The notes beneath the pieces are model-generated. The model had not been told where the DNA came from and ran no database searches. It was given only the letters and a program-made list of their open reading frames with translations. A stretch of DNA of 64,000 nucleotides from Proteles cristata cristata. Its lineage: Eukaryota; Chordata; Mammalia; Carnivora; Hyaenidae. The position numbers and the translations under genes were made by a program. Each line of letters starts with the position of its first letter. Positions within the stretch are counted from its first letter, which is position 1. The DNA lies in the NCBI GenBank assembly GCA_017311185.1, contig JAESUZ010002710.1, positions 620,001-684,000 of the forward strand, written 5' to 3'. Shown here piece by piece: positions 58,060-64,000 of the stretch.

Positions 58060-59930
58060 TATAACCCTACTTGTATTTGTACACATCTGTTTACCCCAAT
58101 TCCTATCTAACACCAACTCTGTCTTGAGCTATAGATCCCATCTTTCTTTCTCAAGATCTTTGCTCATGAAATTTTCTTATGATCATCCCTTCTCCATCAT
58201 AATTTTCCCTCTCCATAGGATCTTTCTCATCAGCACACATAAATGCTCTAGGAGCTCCCATCTATTTAAAAGCAAAAAAAGAAATAAAAATAAAAATTTT
58301 TTCACCTGGGGTCACCTGGGTGGCTTAGTCGGTTAAGCGTCCAACTTTTGCTTAGGTCATGATCTCGCGGTTTGTGGGTTCGAGCCCCGCGTCGGGCTCT
58401 GTGCTGACTGCCAGCTCAGAGCCTGGAGCCTGTTTCTGAGCTCCCTCTCTCTGACCCTCCCCTGCTCATGCTGTGTCTCTCTCTCTCTCTCTCTCCTAGA
58501 AATAAATAAAACATTAAAAAAAAATTTTTTTTCACCTGGATGCCCCTTCTCTCCAGTAGCTACTGCTCCAATTGTTTGCTCTCCATCACAGTAAAATTTC
58601 TTTAAGAAGACCTCCCTATGCAGTGCTGTTACTTCTTTACCCCTATTCGCTCCATACCCACCCCTATTGAACTTCCATTATCAATGCTCCACTAAAACTG
58701 CCTTGTCAAGATCTCCAGCAACCTTCACGTTGTTGAAGACCTTGTCACTTCTCTGCCAGTTTGTTGGATCTACCAGAAGAGCTGGAATGGTTGGCCGAGT
58801 CTCACTGATATGTTCTCTTCTCTTGGTTTCAAGGAAAACCATCTTCCTACTTTTCTTCTCTCTTTCTCTCTATGACCATCTTAGGCTCCTCTGTTGGTTT
58901 CAGTCAACTGCTAAATGTTGTCATGTGTCAGGGCCTGCTCATTGTGCTCTATTCTTTAAACATGCTCTACCTAGATGATCTCATTAAGGCTTTAAAAACC
59001 ATCCACCTGTTGATGCCTCCTACACTTGCATCTTCAACTCTGACCTCTCCACTGAACTATCGGCTGACATTTACTTGTCATTTACTTCTGGATATCTTCC
59101 AGACATTTCAAAATTGACACAGGCAATGTCCCATCTTCAAAACTGGCACCACCACACACTCTGACTCTCAAGACTAGAGGGGTTCCTGGGTACCCCCTTT
59201 CTCTTCCAAGCCACATGTGATTCATCACCAAGTCCTGTAAATTCAACTCAATATATCCTGGTCCATCTTTTCTTCTCCACATCCATGACTGCCAGTCTCA
59301 CCCACGTGACTGTTAGGGTCTCCCAGTCCAAAGTTCCTCTCGTCCCCTATAAGCCATTCTACAACAGCCAGGGTGATCTTTGAAGATTTTAAGTAAGGTC
59401 ATGTCACTTCTCTATTGTAACTTGAATAAAACCTGGGTTATTTGCCATGGCCGGAAATTCTGCAAAATTAGAGGTTCTGCCTGCTTCTTCGACCTCAGCT
59501 CTCCCCACTCCTCTTCTGCATCAGCCTTCATCCTGCTGTGTCAGGACACCATGCCACCCTGCAGGAAGCTCTTCAGATCTTCCCTCTACTTAGAATATTC
59601 TCCCCCAGATTTCTACCTTGTCTCAGCTCAAACATTGCTTCCTTAAAGAGGCATTCTCTGGCCCCTCCAGGCTCCCCAAGCCCTCAGCTACATCACCATG
59701 ATTTCTTTCCTATACAGCACATAGCCTCATTGAAATGATCTGTTTCCATTTTGAGCATTTACTTGCTTGCTGGTTGTTTGAGTCTCCCTCACCAACTAAG
59801 GTGGAAGCTCCATGAAAGCAGGGAACTTCTCTGTCATGTTCACCTCTGTGTCACCTGCATCTAGAACAGTGCCTGGCAGATTCATGGGTGTTCAATAAAC
59901 AGCTGTTGAGTAAATGAGCAGATGGAGACC
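58060..59930 (+). mobile_element. Long L2 LINE relic
   Basis: About 1.65 kb of L2 without the nested SINE. AAAACTGCCTTGTCAAGATCTCC marks the reverse-transcriptase region, CAGCCAGGGTGATCTTTGAAG the later ORF2, and GTGCCTGGCAGATTCATGGG with TTCAATAAACAGCTGTTGAG the 3' end. No frame is intact. Confidence 0.75.
58310..58522 (+). mobile_element. Felid SINE of the CTTAGGTCATGATCTCGCGG subtype
   Basis: GTCACCTGGGTGGCTTAGTCG head. Exact duplication AAAATTTTTTCACCTGG type at about 58293-58309 and 58523-58539. Nested in L2. Confidence 0.96.
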
Positions 59931-59939
59931 AGGCAGTGG

Positions 59940-60360
59940 AAATGAAACAAAAAACAGCATCTGACGTGACCCCAGCCCCCAGGCACTCAAACATGGAGGC
60001 ACAACAGAGACAAGCTGGCATTTATAAGGCAATGTGATCAACATTTCCATAAATGCCAGGGCCAGTGCTGTGGGGCCTCATGAAAAGAGCGTGTGTGAGC
60101 GTATGCAGGGGCAGACTTCCTGGGGAAGTTGTGTCTTGTGTCCAAGTTGAGACCTCTCAGATGGTAGACCGTGCAGGGGAGGGGGAAGTAGAGGAGAGTG
60201 TCTCAGGCAGGGATACCTGGCCGTGCAAAGGGCCAGAGGAGAGTGAGAGCACAGTGAGGGGTTCAGAGAATAGCACCTGCAGACCGCCAGGCCTGCCGGA
60301 CCGGAGAAGGGGTGTCACTTTCTCCCTGGGTTGCTTGAGAAAGGGGAGGCCGTCCACTGG
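59940..60360 (-). repeat. L2 LINE relic, reverse orientation
   Basis: TTCCTGGGGAAGTTGTGTCTTG, GTGTCTCAGGCAGGGATACC and GTGCAAAGGGCCAGAGGAGAG match reverse L2. It faces the L2 on its left, tail side inward. Confidence 0.5.
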
Positions 60361-60369
60361 ATCCAGAGC

Positions 60370-60470
60370 ATTCATTCCTTCATTTATTCCTTCAACACTA
60401 ACCCCTGGGCTCTGACAACATGCCTGGACTTGCGCTAGGTGCTGGGGAGTCAGAAATGAAAGAGTTGAGG
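60370..60470 (-). repeat. L2 3'-end relic, reverse orientation
   Basis: CATTCCTTCATTTATTCCTTC and TGCGCTAGGTGCTGGGGAG are the reverse L2 3' end. Confidence 0.55.
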
Positions 60471-61039
60471 CTTCTGTGGTTGAAAAATCCAAACTAAGCT
60501 CTGAAGGTAAAGGAAATCTCAGCCAAAGGCCACCCCATGAGGCCACAGCCACTCTGCAGAGTGTACTTCTGGGTTCCTCTGCCACACCTGTGCCTAGGCT
60601 TCGAGGCTGAAGCAGGGAAATTACTACCAGTCCTGCAGGGACTTGGCCCCAAACCGGTCTCACTGCCTGTCTTTCTGTGTATGTGCTCACACACTGGCTC
60701 TTCACACACACACGAGTATGCACATCACCTTTGCTCTGGTCACATGTGCACACCCACACCTGTCCCCATGCCCTCACACAGGCGCCCACCCCACCCCAAG
60801 CAGTGAACCCAGTATGCCCACACAAAAGCATTCCAGTCCTCGTGCTGTTTGGAAGGACAACACGGGTTCCAGAAATACTCCTTCCCCAAAACATTTATAA
60901 TATTACAGACAAAACAGTACAAGGCAATGAAACCTGAACGACATGTATACTACATGATGGGATTTCTCAAGCAGGCTTCTTGGAAAAAGAAAATTTGAAC
61001 CAGGTCTTCGAGTAAGTCACAGGATGGTGAAAATGAATG
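60471..61039. other. Intergenic DNA with CA-rich region
   Basis: ACAC-rich text at 60690-60790 supports long frames on both strands, including a 245-residue one (60157-60894, minus) that crosses two L2 relics. No gene is called. Confidence 0.45.
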
Positions 61040-61540
61040 GTAAAGGGGTTTTTTGTGTGTGTTTAGTGTCACTGAATCAGGCTACAAAAAAAGATAAATG
61101 TATTGATTGACTCATGGAACTGAAAAGTCAGGGTTGGTCTGGCTTCAAGCAGTGTTAGATCCAGAGGCTCAAGTGATGTCAGCAGGGCTCTTTCTGTATT
61201 TCCCAACTGGATTCTTCCCCCAGCGTGGGAGGCCAGACTGACCTTAGCAACTTCAGCTGATAGAAACTACCTTTGCCAAGAACTTGAGCAGAAAAGCTTG
61301 GAGGACTGTAATTGGTCTTGTCTGAGGTCACATACTCATTTCTGAGCCAATCCTCATAGTCAGAGATAATGGAGTTCTCTGATGGCTAAGATGAGGCATG
61401 TATCTACGTCTTAAACAGGCCAGTCCTGTCCAAACCATGGAATAGGTTTCTTAAGGGGAAGAGGGGTCCTGTTATCAGAAATGGAGAATGAGAGGCTATG
61501 TTATCAGAAGCGGAGAATGGGTACTAGACAGATAAATCAA
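61040..61540 (-). repeat. Interspersed repeat, family unassigned
   Basis: TATTGATTGACTCATGGAACTG, GGCTTCAAGCAGTGTTAGATC, TCTGAGCCAATCCTCATAG and GGAGAATGGGTACTAGACAG follow a repeat I recognise as common in mammals but cannot name. Orientation is a guess. Confidence 0.4.
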
Positions 61541-61579
61541 CAGAAGTCAAATATCCCTTCCTTAAATATCAGTCCCTCC

Positions 61580-61720
61580 ATCCATTATAGCATTTTACAC
61601 TTTTTAACGCTTCCACGTAATTTATCCAATTTGCTTATCAGGAAGGAGATAATCTTGAGCCAGGCATGGTTATCACCCACATTTTACTATAGATCAAGAG
61701 CACTTCCAGCCTTGACTGAA
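61580..61720 (-). repeat. Possible MIR relic
   Basis: Low-identity match to the reverse MIR (ACACTTTTTAACGCTTCCACG, CACCCACATTTTACTATAG). Confidence 0.35.
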
Positions 61721-61834
61721 CTTGATTTTTCTTTTCTGCTAATAGAGAATCAACTTGGAGTCCCTTGAGCCATCTCCTCTATAAGGACAAATGACCTTGG
61801 AGCTCCATTTAAAGCTTCCCTCAGAATAGGAGGT

Positions 61835-62050
61835 GGTGCCCGGGTGGCTCTGCCGGTTAAGACTTCTACTCTTGGTTTAGACTCAGGTCATGATCTCACA
61901 GTTTGTTAGTTTGAGCCCCACATCAGACTCCATGCTTGACACTGTGGAGCCTTAGAATTCTCTCTCTCTCCCTCTCTCTCTCTGCCCCTCCTCTGCTTGC
62001 GCGCGCTCTCTGTCTCTCTTTCAAAAATAAATAAACTTTAAAAAAAAAAA
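61835..62050 (+). mobile_element. Felid tRNA-Lys SINE, diverged
   Basis: GGTGCCCGGGTGGCTCTGCCGG head, CT body with GCGCGCGC interruption and AAATAAATAAAC tail. A duplication related to GGGAGGTGG flanks it. Confidence 0.88.
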
Positions 62051-62066
62051 GGAAGAGGGAGGTGGG

Positions 62067-62519
62067 GGATTAGATTTTGGCACTAAACTTGAGGTGCCTT
62101 TGGGACATCCAAGTGGAACAACCCAGGAAGCAGTTGGGCATAGGAGGCTGTCATCCCTGCAGCAGCCAGACACGCACTGCCACACTCAAGACTTCTTGCA
62201 GCCTGTGCATTAAAGTGACCTGTCAAGGGGCACATTCAGAGGACAGTAGAGTCGAGGCCCTGAGCACAGGCAGGGTGTGTGGCTGGAATGGGGAGGGTGT
62301 CATATAAAGGAGATCTGTCTGGTCTCAGCTCTTCCATGCCAGAGAGCCGAGATCAGCATGGGGGGCTCCCTAAGCCCCCCTGAGAGGACCTATCACTGTC
62401 ATTACAGACCACCCCTCACCACCTCCTGGTGCCTCAGCTCTCACCTCCACCACTCTGCAGGGCTGTGTGAGCTGGTTTCCAGCGATGGTCCTCAATGGTG
62501 CACACTCAGGCCATGAGGT
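62067..62519. other. Unassigned intergenic DNA
   Basis: No recognised gene or repeat. Confidence 0.4.
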
Positions 62520-62770
62520 AGTCCCTCCTCCACACTGAATCCAGGCTGGCCTGTGACACACTATTCAACAGAATGTGGCAGAAGTGATTCAGAGCCTATT
62601 CCAGTCTTAGCCTTCAAGAGAAATAGCAACTTCTACTTCCTTTTTCTTAGAAGGTTTACTTTTGAGATCCCTGAGTCACCATGTAAGACATCTGGCTCCC
62701 TTGTTGAAGGGACAGTGTGGAGAGGCCGCGTGGAGTGGAAGAGAGGCCCAGCTGACTCAGCATCTTAGTA
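62520..62770 (+). repeat. Possible LTR-like repeat
   Basis: AGAATGTGGCAGAAGTGATTC, CACCATGTAAGACATCTGGC and GTGGAGAGGCCGCGTGGAG resemble a common LTR-derived repeat. Family uncertain. Confidence 0.4.
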
Positions 62771-63659
62771 GGGCCTGCGGGTGACGCCAGCCCCAGTCTT
62801 TATCTGAATGTACCTGCATCAGGAACCCCTAAGCAAGTCCAGCAGAAGAACCATCTGGCTGAACCCAGTCAACCCACAGAATTAAATAGTGGCTGTTCTA
62901 AAGCAACTGAGCTTTGGAATGATTTGAAATCTCCCTTTGGGGAGATTGTCCAGTATTCTTGAGTCCTATGCCCCCTTCTTCCCTGCCCCCAAGACGTAAC
63001 AGGGTTTAGTCAGGTCTTAGTTCACCAGGCAGATAATCATATTAATAATCTTTCCTAGCAAGTCAGCAAATTTTTGGGACAAGCATAGAAATGGATGCAT
63101 ACATGCTGTCAGACTCCAGCACTGAGCTTCCAAAAATGACAAAACACCCAGTTCCCATAGGGCTGGAGACCAAGACAGGGGGACTGGCTGCCTCACCAGC
63201 TCCATCCCTGAGTGCTGATCTGGAAAGGCAGATGGCAAGGATCAGGTACCACTCAGATGCCCTTGTGTGGCTCGGAGATGGAAGGCTGTGGTGTAGGGGG
63301 AAGATGGTCAAGCCACCTCCCAGCCTGACTGGCAGAGAAGCAGGCTAACTGAGCATAGCTCTGCTGTCCTGGTAATGACTAGGTCTCTCCCAAGATCCAG
63401 ATCCGGTCCTTCTGCTACAGCCTCTGTGCTGTGTCCATCCTGGACCAGCTCTCCTCTGACTCCCATCTTTGCAGCGCTGGGGTCCAGGCAGCTGGAACTG
63501 TGATCACTTCTCTGCTCTAGGGAGTCTTTCCTTATCTTTCCCTCAGATCTAGAGGCTCACAGAGTCATTGTCATATGTGACCTGTATTCACTGAAACGTG
63601 TCATGTGTGACTGTTGTCCCACTACTAGTCCACGCGCTCCTAGACAACAGGGGCTAACC
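62771..63659. other. Unassigned intergenic DNA
   Basis: No recognised gene, RNA gene or repeat. Confidence 0.4.
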
Positions 63660-63890
63660 CTTCATTTTTCCCTCTAATACCTTCATTCACTCAACAATCT
63701 ACTATCTGCCAGTGTCTCTGGTGCATAAGGAGCAAAATATTGTCCTCGCCCTGAGTCAAGTTTGGTCTAGCTGGACAAACAAGTGTCAATCTAGGCAGTT
63801 ATTACACACTACTACAATCGCAGAAGGAAGGTGTGGACACAATCCAGTGAGAACACTGAGAAGTACCCAGGTCAGCCTCGGAGGAAGGGA
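63660..63890 (-). repeat. L2 LINE relic, reverse orientation
   Basis: CTTCATTCACTCAACAATCTAC, GTCCTCGCCCTGAGTCAAG and GTCTAGCTGGACAAACAAGTG follow the reverse L2 3' end. Confidence 0.55.
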
Positions 63891-64000
63891 TAAGATTCAT
63901 TCGTGAGTATTGCATGACCAGTTCTGTTCTAAGCACTTCAATTATTTTTATTTATGTTTTCATTATTTTGAAGTGCTTGGAAGAGTAAACTCTTATTATT

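Noticed and set aside
60157..60894. 245-residue minus-strand open frame
   Set aside because: It crosses two L2 relics and a CA-rich tract and has no recognisable domain.

Overview
The window reads as nuclear DNA of a cat-family carnivore (Felidae). The main evidence is about thirty tRNA-Lys-derived carnivore SINEs of the feliform type, most with intact target-site duplications, plus a recent 5'-truncated LINE-1 whose 3' end is of the carnivore type. The species cannot be read from the sequence.

Only one protein-coding gene is recognisable. At the left edge, on the minus strand, lies coding exon 1 of LAPTM4A (first 37 codons, splice donor at 355-354) inside a CpG-island promoter at about 290-1100. 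The rest of the gene lies left of base 1. In human, LAPTM4A is on 2p24.1 and the next gene on its promoter side is SDC1, so this window is probably the LAPTM4A-SDC1 intergenic interval. That placement comes from recalled gene order, not from this sequence.

Layout: 1-1100 LAPTM4A promoter, exon 1 and the start of intron 1. 1.1-18.1 kb is AT-rich and repeat-dense: old LINE-1/HAL1 relics, an hAT DNA transposon at 11454-13232 carrying two nested SINEs, and a MaLR LTR. 18.1-25.7 kb is mostly non-repetitive. 25.7-31.4 kb holds L2 and L1 pieces, SINEs and microsatellites. 31.4-34.4 kb is largely unique. 35.8-37.05 kb has a young L1 followed by a solo retroviral LTR. 37.7-44.4 kb is a SINE-rich belt, including two SINEs in one target site. 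45.5-45.9 kb is an isolated CpG-rich patch. 45.9-64 kb is GC-richer, with many MIR and L2 relics, two MLT1 LTRs and a DNA transposon nested in an older repeat.

The window therefore shows one promoter and a long distal region whose visible content is layered mobile-element history. I see no CRISPR array, operon, rRNA or true tRNA gene, and no evidence of a new multi-gene system. The observations most worth checking are the orphan CpG patch, a good CTCF-type motif at 42578-42593, the C-over-G strand bias at the start of LAPTM4A intron 1, the young insertions, and a few candidate conserved non-coding stretches. Repeat boundaries and counts were read by eye.
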